Source: Heloderma charlesbogerti (lineage: Eukaryota; Chordata; Lepidosauria; Squamata; Helodermatidae). Taken from it: 64,000 nt of DNA. The stretch is taken from assembly GCA_026122225.1 (NCBI GenBank), contig JANEZZ010001570.1:744001-808000 (forward strand). The letters are read 5' to 3'. The notes under the pieces are model-generated. The model was given only the letters and a program-made list of their open reading frames with translations. It was not told the origin of the DNA and searched no databases. How positions within the stretch are numbered: the stretch's first letter is position 1; every line of letters begins with the position of its first letter. Both the position numbers and the translations under genes were made by a program. Shown in pieces: positions 1-10,607 of this stretch.

Positions 1-402
1 CTTTTGGTGATGTCCATGTGTAGAGTCGCCTCTTGTGCTGTTGGAAAAGAGTGTTGGCTATGATCAGCGTGTTCTCTTGGCAAAACTCTATTAGCCTTTG
101 TCCTGCTTCATTTTGTACACCAAGGCCATGCTTGCCTGTTACCCAGTTATTTCTTGCCTTCCTACTTTAGCATTCCAATCCCCTATAATGAAGAGGACAT
201 CTTTTTTGGTGTTAGTTTTAGAAGGTGTTGTAGGTCTTCATAGAACCGATCAACCTCAGCTTCTTCGGCATCAGTGGTTGGGGCATAGACTTGAATTACT
301 GTGATGTTGAATGGTTTGCCTTGGATTCGTACTGAGATCATTCTATCATTTTTAAGATTGTACCCCAGTACTGCTTTTCCCACCCTTTTATTGACTATGA
401 GT
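1..402 (-). pseudogene. BovB/RTE LINE, endonuclease fragment (downstream part)
   Basis: Antisense fragment of a BovB (RTE-clade) non-LTR retrotransposon. The minus strand encodes part of the apurinic-like endonuclease domain, including IQGKPFNITVIQVYAPTTDA, which matches the second BovB copy at 35250-38322 almost residue for residue. The copy runs off the left window edge. It is interrupted at 402 by a hairpin transposon and resumes at 1999. A run of six A residues on the coding strand (six T at about 212-217) puts the reading frame out before the DVLFIIGDWN segment, so the copy is non-coding. The second copy has the same six-base run. Confidence 0.93.
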
Positions 403-669
403 TAGGGATGGCAGAGAATTTCTCCCTGAATCTTCGGGAGGCCAAGCGCCGATGCATTCAGCCCCCTGAAAGTGTTGGGGAAATTCTCCGCCGCCCCCCC
501 CCGGGGTTGGGACTTACTTTCAGCGAATGTCCCTCTTGGCGGCGGGTCCCGGCGGCGGTTCGGCGGCGGTTCGGCGGGGGTGGGGGCCGGTCTCCCGACT
601 AGCTGCCGCCACCACCATTACAAAATAAAAAAGTAAGTAAAAAAACAAACACCCATGATAGGCTATGTG

Positions 670-1628
670 TAGGGGTGGACGAAAGTCACTTACCTTTTCT
701 CGCAGCTTGTTCGTGGTGTGGGGGAGCGCTTCGCTGCTCCCCCCGCGAAGTTCAGGCCGGGGGGGGAGGCTTCCCTTCTCGCCCGGCCGAAATTCAGGCC
801 AGGGGGGAGGCTTCCCTTCTCGCCCGGCCGAAATTCAGGCCGGGGAGGACGCTTCCCGCCTCGCCCGGCCGCGAACACGGAAGTTAAAAAAAAAAAAAAG
901 TCCCCTGATAGGCTACGTGACGATTCACGTAGCCTATCATGGCTAGATATGGAAAGTCAGCCGTGATAGGCTACGTGAATCGTCACGTAGCCTATCACGG
1001 GTGACTTTAAAAAAAAAAAAGCGCGTACGCGAATGGCGGCCCCCATAGGGAGCCGCCATTCGCGTTCCTTATTTAGTTGCTGTAGTCTACGTAAATGTTT
1101 ACGTAGACTACGGCGAAAATAAGGGCAACGCAAATAGCGTTGCCCTTATTTTCGCCGTAGTCTACGTAAACATTTACGTAGACGACAGCCACCAAATAAG
1201 GAACGGGAATGGTGGCTCCCTATGGGGGCCGCCATTATCCATACACACTTTTTTTTTTTAAAGTCACCCGGGATAGGCTACGTGATGATTGACGTAGCCT
1301 ATCACGGCTGACTTTGCAAATCTAGCCGTGATAGGCTACGTGAATCGTCACGTAGCCTATCAGGGGACGTTTTTTTTTTTTTTCTTTCATTGCAATGGCG
1401 GGGGCGGCAGCCGGTCGAAAGACCGGCTGCCGCTCCCGCCCCACTCGAACACCGGACGAACCACCAGCCGGACCCGCCGCCGGGAGGGACATTCAGGGAA
1501 GGTAAGTCCCGTCCTGGGGGGGGTGCGGGGGGGGTGCGGAGGATTTCTCACCGAAACATGTTCGGGGGGCCGAACACGTTGGCGCTCGCCCCCCCGAAGT
1601 TTCGGGGAGAAATTCTCCGCCATCCCTA
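670..1628. mobile_element. Hairpin hAT-like element (inner), full palindrome form
   Basis: About 959 bp, starting TAGGGGTG and ending CATCCCTA (1621-1628), flanked by the exact duplication GCTATGTG (662-669 and 1629-1636). It inserted into the stem of a hairpin of the outer element. Order: End B GC-rich block (670-890); two GATAGGCTACGTGAC-type hairpins (907-1000); a GCGAATGGCGGC palindrome (1025-1070); a GTAGTCTACGTAAA hairpin; the central AAGGGCAACGC palindrome near 1110-1150; then the same units mirrored; then End A, which holds the perfect hairpin GGCAGCCGGTC / GACCGGCTGCC (1405-1430). No transposase is encoded. Confidence 0.9.
737..865. repeat. GC-rich minisatellite inside End B
   Basis: About three tandem units of roughly 46 bp, each holding AAATTCAGGCC and CTCGCCCGGCCG. 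The same array, in variable copy number, sits in End B of the elements at 403, 23140, 54611, 56619 and 61640, which suggests expansion and contraction within the family. Confidence 0.8.
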
Positions 1629-1782
1629 GCTATGTGACGATTAACGTAGCCTATCACGGCTGACTTTGGAAATCTAGCCGTGATAGGCTACGTTAATCGT
1701 TACGTAGCCTATCACGGGGTGTTTTTTTGTTTGTTTGTTTTTTACTTTTTCTTTCGCGGCCGGGGAGACGGGGCGCTTCTCC

Positions 1783-1915
1783 CCGGCCTGAATTTCAGCC
1801 GGGCGAGGTGGGGCACCTCCCCCCCTGGCCTGAATTTCGGCCGGGCGAGGCGGGACACCTCCCCCCCTGGCCTGAATTTCGGCCGGGCGAGGCGGGACAC
1901 CTCCTCCCCTCGCCT
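1783..1915. repeat. GC-rich minisatellite, antisense orientation
   Basis: Three tandem units of about 42 bp containing GGCCTGAATTTCGGCCGGGC, the reverse complement of the array at 737-865. Belongs to End B of the outer element. Confidence 0.8.
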
Positions 1916-1971
1916 GAACTTTGGGGGGAGAAGCGAAGCACCTCCCCCCCACCGCGAATCACCCCTGCGAA

Positions 1972-1980
1972 AAGGTAAGT
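1972..1980 (+). other. Consensus 5' splice-site-like motif in End B
   Basis: AAG|GTAAGT, a near-ideal U1-complementary donor sequence, pointing out of the element and 18 bp from its terminus. The same motif in the same position occurs in most other End B copies. It may instead be a subterminal transposase-binding motif. Confidence 0.5.
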
Positions 1981-1998
1981 GACTTTCGTACATCCCTA

Positions 1999-2560
1999 CT
2001 ATGAGTGCTACTCCATTTCTTCTAAGAGATTCTTGCCCACAGTAGTAGATATAATGGTCACCTGAATTAAATTCGCCCATGCTTGTCCATTTTAGTTCGC
2101 TGATTCCCAAGATGTCGATGTTCAATCTTGCCATCTCATGTTTGACCACCTCCAGCTTACCTTGATTCATTGACCTTACATTCCAGGTTCCTAAACAATA
2201 TTGTTCTTTACAGCATCGGACTTTCTTTTCACCACCAGATACATCCACAGCTGAGTGTCCTTTTGGCTTTGGCCGAGCTGCTTCACTCTTTCTGGCACTA
2301 CTTGGAAATACCCTCTACTCTTCCCCAGTAGTATATTGGACACCTTCCAACCTGAGGGGCTCATCTTCCAGCGTCATCTCTTTTAGCCTTGTGATACGTT
2401 CCATGGGGTTTTCTTGGCAAGAATACTGGAGTGGGTTGCCATTTCCTTCTCCAGTGGACCACATTTTGTCAGAACTCTCTTCCATGACCTGTCCATCTTG
2501 GGTGGCCCTGCACGGCATAGCTTATGGCTTCACTGAGTTACGCAAGCCCCTTCGCCACCA
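1999..2560 (-). pseudogene. BovB/RTE LINE, 5' region and endonuclease N-terminus
   Basis: Continuation of the antisense BovB copy beyond the nested transposons. The minus strand encodes the start of the endonuclease (YCLGTWNVRSMNQGKLEV, DILGISELKW, HYIYYCGQESLRRNGVA) down to the codons where the insertion falls. Upstream of this (2320-2560) lies the BovB 5' leader with the familiar CCACTGGAGAAGGAAATGG stretch. The leader begins around 2560 with GGTGGCGAAGGGG, so the 5' end looks complete, unlike the second copy. A small perfect inverted repeat (CCCCTTCGCCACC/GGTGGCGAAGGG, 2549-2579) sits at the boundary. Confidence 0.92.
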
Positions 2561-2579
2561 CAAGGGGTGGCGAAGGGAA

Positions 2580-2939
2580 TCTATGAAGGGGTTGCCATGG
2601 GTAGTGAGTGCAAAAGAGCTCAGTGCAAAGAAGGAAGTCTGTGTGAAAGCTTTAGTTGTAGGGCCCTAATCTTAATGGATGCAAATGAATATTAAATATG
2701 TTTACCAGTGTTGGCATTGTTGTTGGCATAATGCCCTTTCTAGGGCTCTGGCCTGTCCAGTTTAAAAGGGTGCACGTGCACCTAGATGGCTTGACTGCAA
2801 TAGGAGCTAAGGAGACAGTAAGGTATATATGGAGCATATATCCAATGTGCTCACATCTCTTTACACAACAAGGGCAGTCCAATCTGAGGGCACACTGTAC
2901 ACTGAGGATAGCAATACATACTGCATATCTTGCCCTGCT
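2580..2939. other. No gene recognised
   Basis: Ordinary mixed-composition DNA after the BovB 5' end. No coding, RNA-gene or repeat signal I can name. Confidence 0.6.
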
Positions 2940-3480
2940 TAGGGATGTGCAAATCAACAAAACCCGATTTCGCTGAAGTTCTCTGAATTCAGTCTTGAAG
3001 CTCATTCCAACTCAAGTCTGTATGAGATTAAGAGCTTTTTAGAAAAGGTTTTGCATGGAAATATGTGCATATTTTGTGTGTATTTGTCCGAATTTATGAA
3101 TCCTTGGAGCCCTAAGCTAAACTGGGTCAGGAGAGGCACACAGTTATCTATGGAAACACAAAATAGAATCAGATATCCCGTGGATTCCTAGAGATGGGTG
3201 ATCAAGTGATTTTTGTGATGGCCATAATTTCCCAAACACCAATTTGAAACTCATCTTGCTTTGTTTCCCATCTTCATTTTGGTTGAAGGGGAAAAGTGCA
3301 CATTTCCAACAGGAAAATGCACATTTTTAAAAGAAAACACCCAAAATGTGCTCTTTTCCCTCATAGAGTAAAATGTGAAAATGTGCATTTTTACACACCT
3401 TTAAAAGTCTGCATTTTTTAAAATGCACCTGTTTTAGAGTGCAAAGGTGACTTAAGGAATTTGTGAGCATTTTCAGAGAA
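2940..3480. mobile_element. End D type hAT-like MITE (right end unclear)
   Basis: Begins TAGGGATGTGCAAATC and continues into AACCCGATTTCGCTGAAG, which is the mirror image of the right end of the element at 52676-53871. The interior carries repeated AAATGTGCATTTT-like pieces, also seen at 52800-52870, 53650-53760 and 56130-56280. I could not find a matching right terminus or target-site duplication, so the right limit is approximate. Confidence 0.5.
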
Positions 3481-5011
3481 CATGCTCTCCTGTTCGTGTT
3501 TTGAGATCATGGCATGTTCTCATGATCTGCAAACATTAACATTAAGGATTCCCACAATAATGCCTATAACATGAACACACACACACGGGATGAATCAAGG
3601 AGTGGGAAGTTCAGGTGGGAGACTCTTGAGTAATATCTTCATTGTGAGAACCAAGGACTCATTCCCTAATCTCTTGGAGCTGTTCATTATCATTAAAACT
3701 TGCTTTGTAAACAGGCTTCTGTGCAAAGGGCAGCACATTTTTTTTCCAGCTTGCTCTAATTCTCAGTGGTTTCAGCTGGCAGTAATATCTGAGTCATCAT
3801 CAAGTTCTCAAAGCCAGTCTGTGCTCCACAGATTAAATTTGGGTCAGCCCCTCTGCATTCTGTCTTATTTCATTCCTCCTAGTCGTTGGCATTATGGCAT
3901 GGCATCCCATCAATATTGACCCTTATGTCAGTTAAGTAGGAGAGCTCTAATTGTGTGCCTTCTGCACAAAGGTGACCCAGAAACACTTGAGGCTTTCATT
4001 ATACTTTTGAAGATGTTGTGTGCACCTATTGCTGTGGTAGAAGTATTGATTTCTGCAGTAAGCTAGTGGAGGAACATGACAGAGAAAGAGAGGGGGGTGA
4101 ATATTATGCCTTCCTGTGATCTGCCTGAGATAAATGTGTCATGAAACTACTGTTTAAAGGAAGAAGGTTGTTTTTCTCCTTTCCCATTTTCAGTGTAACT
4201 CAAGTTCTCTTTTCAAAAAAATAATTCATCCTACTTTGGCCTTGTTAAGTTTATACTGTTGGCAGCATTTCCTTTTTGTCACAATGTCACATCCCAGCTA
4301 GAAGGGCACTGCTTTTAAGATCTACTAGGTTTGCCTGAGTGAGCATTTGCATGAATGAGTCCTACCACAGCATTATTATGAAATGACTAAGGATTGTCAA
4401 TTCCTAATTTTAATCTTCATGTGATTATAAACTAGACATTGATTCTAATGTTTATGACTTCTCTCTTCTTCTCCCTTGCCTCCATGGCAATCAATTTTAG
4501 TATAAAAGAGGAAAATGAGCCATTATTATTATTGTTGTTGTGTTGTTGTTATTATTTACCATATAGCCAAAAATAATCTTAGTTTATCCCCTAAAGAAAC
4601 AATAAAAGATGAATTGCCCTGAAATCTTATCAAGTGCAGGGACAGTAATCAGAAAGAATCAATCTGCATGAGAAATGGAACACTACTTACACTGACAAAT
4701 GTATCACTGCAAATAAGTCTTCTATTTATTTACTTAGAAATATTGTGGCTGTTTGCAATGGTGATGCTACGATAGACCTTGAAGATGAAAGCTTGTTTGT
4801 AAAATGTGATCTCCTACAAACAGTTAGCGAAGATCACTAGTAAACAACCGACTTCCAAGATGATGATGTGTGTATCTATGTATTTATAAGAAGAGACATC
4901 TTGTGTATTTCAGGAGCCTCAGGACAGGGAAGGAGAGGAAACACAAAGTATATCTGCCTACTTTGAACATAGTAATTTTTGTTCCTGTTGGTATAGGATG
5001 AGTAATAAGAA
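3481..5011. other. No gene recognised; AT-rich single-copy-looking DNA
   Basis: No coherent reading frame, RNA-gene motif or repeat I recognise. Contains a short ATT/GTT-rich stretch near 4520-4555. Confidence 0.6.
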
Positions 5012-5770
5012 ATGCCTCCCCCCAATAACCTTAGAAAATGCCCTAACCCTGGCACCAGCTTGTCTGGCAGAAGTAGGGGCATTGCGGGTGGGTGGGGAGA
5101 GAAGGGGTGGCTCTGTGCCATTGGGTATCCCCCACCACCAGGCAGGGGAGGAGCCGGTAGAGCCCTCTTAAGCTCTGTGCCCCTCCTAACAGAAGCTCTC
5201 TTGCTCTTACGGCTCCCTCCCACCCTCCCAGAAGCAGTGTGGGTTTATTACCGGTTGCCCTTTTGGGAGCCATGTAGGAATTTTTGGTTCACAGTTCAAT
5301 TGGCCTTCTACTGTGAGTCTTTTTGCCTACTTCACACTGTTATTGGGCTGGGGTGCGTCCTGTAGGTAAATATGGTCTAATCTTTCATAGGTCACATTCC
5401 AGTTGGTGGCTAGGATGGGCAAAAGCAGAAAGAGATTAGGGATGGTGTACATGCAGAGGCACCTTATGGTGACAGGTGACGCCTGTGGCCCCCCGAATGG
5501 GTTATGCAGCTCAGCCGGGGGATAAGGGTTGCCTGGGAGACCAACCCTCCTCACTCACTCAGGTGTTGTACGGCACTGGGAGGGGGATAACAGGGAAGGT
5601 CTACCTCCCCCACAAGGGGCAGTCTGGAGGGGGGGTGAGATTGATGCCACCCCTCAGGCTGGGTGTGTTTTCACCCAAGAAGTGCCAGCTAGTCGCTGAC
5701 ACAGTCAGCTGCCCATCCTAGGTACCCCTTTGCAGATGTTTTCAATAAATGTGGCCCAGTTTTCAACCCA
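5012..5770 (+). mobile_element. LTR-like repeat block
   Basis: Starts with a module (GGCACCAGCTTGTCTGGCAG at about 5050) that also forms the inverted ends of the element at 10685-13803. Downstream AGAAGCAGTGTGG ... GTAGGAAT ... TGCCTACTTCACACTG is shared with 46055-46160. It has a CTTAAGC promoter-like motif near 5168 and AATAAA at about 5745, followed by a T-rich stretch. This organisation resembles an LTR, or the terminal repeat of a DIRS-like element. No retroelement proteins are attached. Confidence 0.4.
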
Positions 5771-6157
5771 AGCCTTGTTGTTTAACTCTTCTTTGACCCA
5801 TCTCCACTCGCAATGGTTTCTGCAGGCATTTCCCACACATTGTTCTCTAAAAGTCAGTAGAAGAGATGGGTGCCTGGTTTTATGATCACAATCAGGTTGT
5901 CCCTAAATGTTACTTCACTCTCAAAGAGTGAATGGATTAAGAAAAGTAGGCCATATAGGGACACAACTGTGGTATGGATGGGGAGTTGATCTTACACCAT
6001 GCATCTGGTGACTCTGGTATTTTGGGTGAGGAGCAGGTTTGTTCCATCTCAGCTAGGGCTGGGTGAACCCCACGAAGTCCAGACTTGGGGGGGGGGTGTC
6101 CACCTTGAGGGAACCTGGGCTGCTTGGGCTCAGCAGTTTTCCCCAGAGCCCTGCACG
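5771..6157. other. No gene recognised
   Basis: Unclassified DNA between the LTR-like block and an AT-rich MITE. Contains a nine-G run near 6090. Confidence 0.5.
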
Positions 6158-6964
6158 TAGGGATGTACGGACTGTGTAAACTCTGCTCCGTTGGTGTTTT
6201 GCAGATTGTCAGGCACCTTTTGTTCCATCATGCGCTGCTCCTAGACCAATGCTTTTTTTTTTCCAACATGATGAAAAATATGCAAATAATTACATAAAAG
6301 GTTTTGTAACAATTAGGAATGTTTGAGAATTTCTCCACGGATTGGCATCCCTGCATTAGCCATGAGAGGTTATGTATATATTTATCACAAAATATAAGCA
6401 GGGATGCAAATGGCATAGCAGCCACCATTTGTGTCTCTGCTCTTTGCCATGATAGGCTACATAAATATATATGTAGCCTATCATGGCTAACACAGGGATA
6501 CAAATGGTGGCTGCTATGGCAGCCGCCATTTGCGGGCGTAGCCCGGCAGCAGACGGAGCTACGGCTGTGGGCAGCCCCGGCCGGTGGCTCCATGGACTCG
6601 CTGCAGAGTGGAGCCGGCCAGGGAGGATTCCGGGGGGAGGGACGGATCACCTCCCCCCCACCGCAGATACCCTGGACCAGAACAAGGTAAGGGATTTGTA
6701 CATCTCTAGTAACAATTTGCATAATTTACCTTTGTACTAACATTTAGCATATTGACCCCTATTCCATCCAACTTTTCCTCAGCAGAAACCTGCATATTTT
6801 CCTATGAATAAATATACATAAATTTTTAGAAAGTAAAAAAAAAAAAAGCGAAAGTCCATGGACTCCATGCAGCCAGGGGAGTGGGGTGTGCTCTGAAGCA
6901 GATTCTGCAGGTTGGACTCTTAGAAATCTGAGCTCATTTTAGTAGAATTTCTCCAGCATCCTGA
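6158..6964. mobile_element. End C type hAT-like MITE, with nested hairpin element
   Basis: Starts TAGGGATGTACGGACT and holds GATTGTCAGGCACC and TTTTGTTCCATCATG in the same order as the family members at 48913-49392 and (mirrored) 27003-27722. The right end TTTCTCCAGCATCCTGA matches the other family end TTTCTCCAACATCCCTA with changes. A second element is inserted at 6314-6708. I do not see an 8-bp duplication around the outer copy, so its right boundary may have been altered. Confidence 0.6.
6314..6708. mobile_element. Short hairpin hAT-like element
   Basis: About 395 bp, TAGGAATG to CATCTCTA, flanked by the exact 8-bp duplication GTAACAAT (6306-6313 and 6709-6716). Contains one GATAGGCTACATAAATA hairpin (6450-6486), one AAATGGTGGC/GCCGCCATTT palindrome (6500-6535) and an End B with AAGGTAAGG at 6684-6692. 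It is a deletion derivative of the longer family members, nested inside an End C type MITE. Confidence 0.85.
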
Positions 6965-7392
6965 TAGGCATGTGCCCACCAGATTTCGTGAGGTTTTAAA
7001 AAGGCAAAGTCAGCTGCCATTTGGGGCCCTTGGGAAAATTACATGTAAAAGATGCATAAATTGCATCTTTTACACCATTTATGGCCATAAAGCACTTACA
7101 TCTACATATGTTGCAGCTGTAAAAGTGCTTTTACGGCTGCAATTTACATAGATTGAAGTGCTTTACAGCCACAAATGGTGTAAAATACAGAATTTATGGC
7201 CATGATTTTTCCAAAGTCTGCAAATGGCAGCCACCATTCACAGACCTTCTCTTTTTAAAACCTGGAAACCATCCTGTGTGGAGGCCGGTGGGCACAGAGC
7301 CCAAGGGAGCTGGTCTACTGCAAACCCCGCAGGTCACATTCTTGGGAATCTGGCCTTATTTGAGCCCGCATCAGATTTCTCCACCATCCCTA
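6965..7392. mobile_element. AT-rich foldback element, different palindrome set
   Basis: Runs from TAGGCATG to CATCCCTA (7385-7392). It has the same palindrome-in-palindrome plan as the main family but different words: GTAAAAGATGCA/TGCATCTTTTAC (7046-7074), GCAGCTGTAAAAG/CTTTTACGGCTGC (7112-7141), and outer arms ACACCATTTATGGCC and GGTGTAAAAT. A GCAAATGGCAGCCACCATT palindrome (7222-7242) resembles the main family. No matching 8-bp duplication was found. Confidence 0.55.
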
Positions 7393-8301
7393 ATCTCAAC
7401 TGTATCTTATTTTAACTGTATTAAAAACATATGCATGTATGCTAATTTATAACAGTAATAATAGCTCTACACTTTATATGAACACACAATGCATTAAAGA
7501 ACCATTTCTAATTTTAAAAATCTACAATTAAGAGTAAATTTTCTTACTATATTCAAACGTTGTCATATAATCTATAATGCAAATTTGAGTACAGACAGGC
7601 AACTTAATCCTAAACTCATTTGCTCCTGTTCATCAGTCTTTTCTTAGCAGGGGACTCTAATGTATTCATGGAATAAGTTCCCCTATCTGCAAGGGCAACC
7701 TCATTAATTTCAATGAATGTTTATATAAGCCAAGGCATGTGTACACTGACTGAGGTATTGCCTCCACTGAAGTGAATGGGATAGCCTACAGGTGCAAGAA
7801 CTCCACATGTGCTAAAGACCATGCAGACAGTGCTCTGGATGGACCAACTGGCTGCCGTCCTCCTGAACCACTAGGCTGTCCAGATCTTCTTATGGGAAAG
7901 CAGCATTTTCCTTTTCATATAATAGGATTTAACGTCTTGGCTTGCATAATGCTCTTGCATATGCAAGTGAAGTAATGGATTTAAGAGTGTGGTGTCAATT
8001 CCAAATAGTGTTTAGCATCCAAAAGCAACAGACCAGTGCTGGTCCAAACTCCTCTGGATTCAGGGGTGGGGTCTGTGAAAGCCCAGAGTGTTATGCACAC
8101 AATAATATATATTAAAAAAAACAACAGCCACCAGCTCAGATATATTTCTCAAAGCTGTTTCTCCTGCTTTTGTGAATAATTTTCATACACAGAAAATGCA
8201 TGTTTAGCATTTGTTTTTAAGAACATAACTAGACAAATGGGCAATCAAGTCATTTTTCCTTCTATTTTACAATGACCAAGTATTTTCATTCAAAAGCTTT
8301 G

Positions 8302-8303
<2 letters not shown>
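7393..8303. other. No gene recognised
   Basis: AT-rich unclassified DNA; nothing coding. Confidence 0.6.
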
Positions 8304-8346
<43 letters not shown>

Positions 8347-8396
8347 TCTACAGTATACACACACACACAGTGTGTGTGTGTGTGTGTATATATATA

Positions 8397-8441
<45 letters not shown>

Positions 8442-8442
8442 T
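8304..8442. repeat. Compound (TA)n/(CA)n/(GT)n microsatellite
   Basis: Alternating purine-pyrimidine DNA: TA run, CA run, GT run, then TA again. The arrangement is close to palindromic (CACACACA followed by GTGTGTGT) and could extrude a hairpin or form Z-DNA. Confidence 0.95.
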
Positions 8443-8854
8443 CTCTCTCTATGACATTGTAAAACAGTGGTTTCTTCCAAAAGATACAGTGCTGATGAAA
8501 TGAACATGTTTTAGTAAGAGACTAAATTAGAATCTATTGTATCTCTTAAAATGTAAAACAAAACCTTGTTTATTGTACAAAGGAATATTGAAGGTAATAT
8601 GTACTGTACTTCCTGTGCATTAGATTCTGACTCATGGAATGTTACACAAATTCAGAAATTCTATGATATTAGAACAATTGAATATTGTGCCTTTATATTA
8701 TATTTCACTCTTCTCCTTCCAGCTGAATATTTACTGACAACAACAGGGACTGATATGTTTCCAAAGCTGGAATTGCCTTTGGAAACAAAATGGAAATGTT
8801 CCATATTCACTATACTTATAATGGCTTCCTTACAGACCAATAGGGGGAAAAAAA

Positions 8855-9325
8855 GTTTATAAAGGGGGACAAGAATGAGGTGTATAAATTTACCCATGGT
8901 GTGGAGAAAGTAGATAGGGAAAGGTTTTTCTTCTTCTCTGATAATGGTAGAACCCAGGTTCATTCAATGAAGTTGAATGAGGGGATATTCAGGAGACCTA
9001 AAAGGAAGTACTTCTTCACATATTGCATAGTTAAACCATAGAATTTGCTACCACAATAGGTAGTGATGGCCACCAACTTGGACAGCTTTAATAGGGGATT
9101 AGACAAATTAATGGAGGATAAGACTATTAATGGCTACTAGTCATTACGGCTATATATTACCTCCAGTATGCTTCTGAATATCAGTTGTTAGGGAACATGA
9201 GCATGAGTATTGTTGTCTAAATGTCCTGCTTGTGGTCTTGCCATATCTATCTGGTTAACCACTGTGAAAACACAATGCTGGGCTAGATAGGTTTTTGGTC
9301 TGATCTTCTTACATCCTTACCAGTG
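8855..9325 (+). pseudogene. LINE 3' end, CR1-like
   Basis: Decayed C-terminal ORF2 tail and 3' end of a CR1-related LINE. In the plus frame one can still read pieces such as MKLNEGIFRRPKRKYFFT and NLLP...VVMATNLDSFNRGLD, the usual 'K-L-F-F-T ... W N x L P' tail. It is followed by the 3' UTR phrase GATGCTGGGCTAGATAGG-like and TCTGATCTTCTTACATCC. Stops and frameshifts are frequent. Confidence 0.7.
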
Positions 9326-10117
9326 TTACCAAAGATGGCACTACCTAAATAATGGCTGACCTTATGTCTAACCTCTCTTTAATCCAGTAGATGAGAGCAC
9401 CTTGAACACCTGGATTGAGTAGACCTGGATTGAGACTGTGGTGTATACTTTGTTTTATACTTTTCATATGTTAATCTACAAAGAAAAAATCAGAGTGAAT
9501 ACAATTTTTATAATGGACATGGATTTTACTAATTAATTTAATTAGCACAGTATGCTAAGCTTTAGAACAAAGAGATGCACCACTCATTTATCCTTTAACT
9601 TAATTTTTCAAGAAAATACTTCTGTTTCTTAAAGTTCATCAGCAGGTTTCATACTAAATTGTAATGACAGTATCTTGGAATGACAATACCATGCTTAGCT
9701 GCTGCAAGGAAATAAACAATAATTATAATTTCCAGATTAAAAATTAAAGCACCATAGCCATAAGCATGAGAATTGCAATGAAAGTACTGCTGGTACTTTC
9801 CCTTATGCAGTTATTAGACTTGACTACAATGAAGAAATACACTTTTGCATTTTGTCTTTAAAACAAAACAGAACAAAAGCATTCACAATTCAAAACCATT
9901 CTAGTTTCTGACTTCGTTGATATGGACATCAGGAACTTTGAAACAATCGGAATAGTAACAGCACAGCAGACACAATCTAACCAACTTAAAAGCAATGGAA
10001 ATTAAAACTGTTCAACAGGATAAATTCTAGCATCTTCTTAATTTACTGTTGGAAATAATGGGAATTAAAAGCATCTAGCTTTATCTAGATCATGCCAGCT
10101 ACTCATTGCTGAAATAA
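9326..10117. other. No gene recognised; AT-rich
   Basis: Long AT-rich stretch with no repeats or coding signal that I can name. Confidence 0.6.
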
Positions 10118-10125
10118 TTATTGAG

Positions 10126-10607
10126 TAGGGATGTTAGAAAACTCCTCCACGGATTTCAGGGAGGCCGAATTCCAGTGAATTCGGCCCCCCGGAATCCGTG
10201 GTGGAATGGAGCAACCCACCCCACAACCCCGCGAAAGCCCCGTGAAACGGAGCCTACCTGGCTGCGGCTCCAGTGGCGGTGGCTCTGGTGGCGGCGGCGG
10301 TTGCTGCTGGGCTGCATCCACAAATGGCAGCCACTATGCCGGCCACCATTTGCGTCCCTGGCAAGCCATGATAGGCTACATAAGTATCTACATAGCCTAT
10401 CACGGCTCAGGGCAGGGACGCAAATGCCATAGCCGCCATTTGCATCCGTATTTTGAGCTGTGATAGGCTATGTATATATGAAAAAATTCCATGGAGTCAC
10501 CATGGAGTGGAGCCGGTCAGGGAGGATTCCGGGGGGAGGGACGAAGTGCCTCCCCCCCTCGAGCAGACACCGCCACCAGAACAAGGTAAGGGATTCATAC
10601 ATCCCTA
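10126..10607. mobile_element. Hairpin hAT-like element, medium deletion form
   Basis: About 482 bp, TAGGGATG to CATCCCTA, with 8-bp flanks TTATTGAG and TAATTGAG (7 of 8). End A is on the left, where the sequence folds around GGCCGAATTCCAGTGAATTCGGCC (10160-10183). Then come an AAATGGCAGCC/GGCCACCATTT palindrome, a full GATAGGCTACATAAG hairpin (10368-10405), a second half hairpin (10449-10472) with its right arm missing, and End B with AAGGTAAGG. Confidence 0.85.

Larger units (their letters stand above)
403..1998. mobile_element. Hairpin hAT-like element (outer), with nested insertion
   Basis: Non-autonomous DNA transposon with TAGGGATG at 403-410 and CATCCCTA at 1991-1998, flanked by the exact 8-bp duplication CTATGAGT (395-402 and 1999-2006). 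The TSD length and termini fit the hAT superfamily. Left is End A (GC-rich block to about 600), right is End B (three tandem GC-rich units then AAGGTAAGT at 1972-1980, 18 bp before the end). Between them are two GATAGGCTACGTTAA-type hairpins at about 1680-1720 and a first one that was split when a second element inserted at 670. Without the nested insertion the element is about 630 bp. It disrupts the antisense BovB copy, so it is younger than that BovB. Confidence 0.9.

Noticed and set aside
1328..1663. Many short frames with the peptide MIGYVN(R/L/I)(H/Y)VAYHG
   Set aside because: They are translations of the DNA hairpin GATAGGCTACG...CGTAGCCTATC in both directions. The peptide recurs only because the palindrome recurs; there is no codon-level constraint.
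8272..8507. Frames encoding IYIYIY/HTHTHT peptides
   Set aside because: Translations of (TA)n and (CA)n microsatellites.
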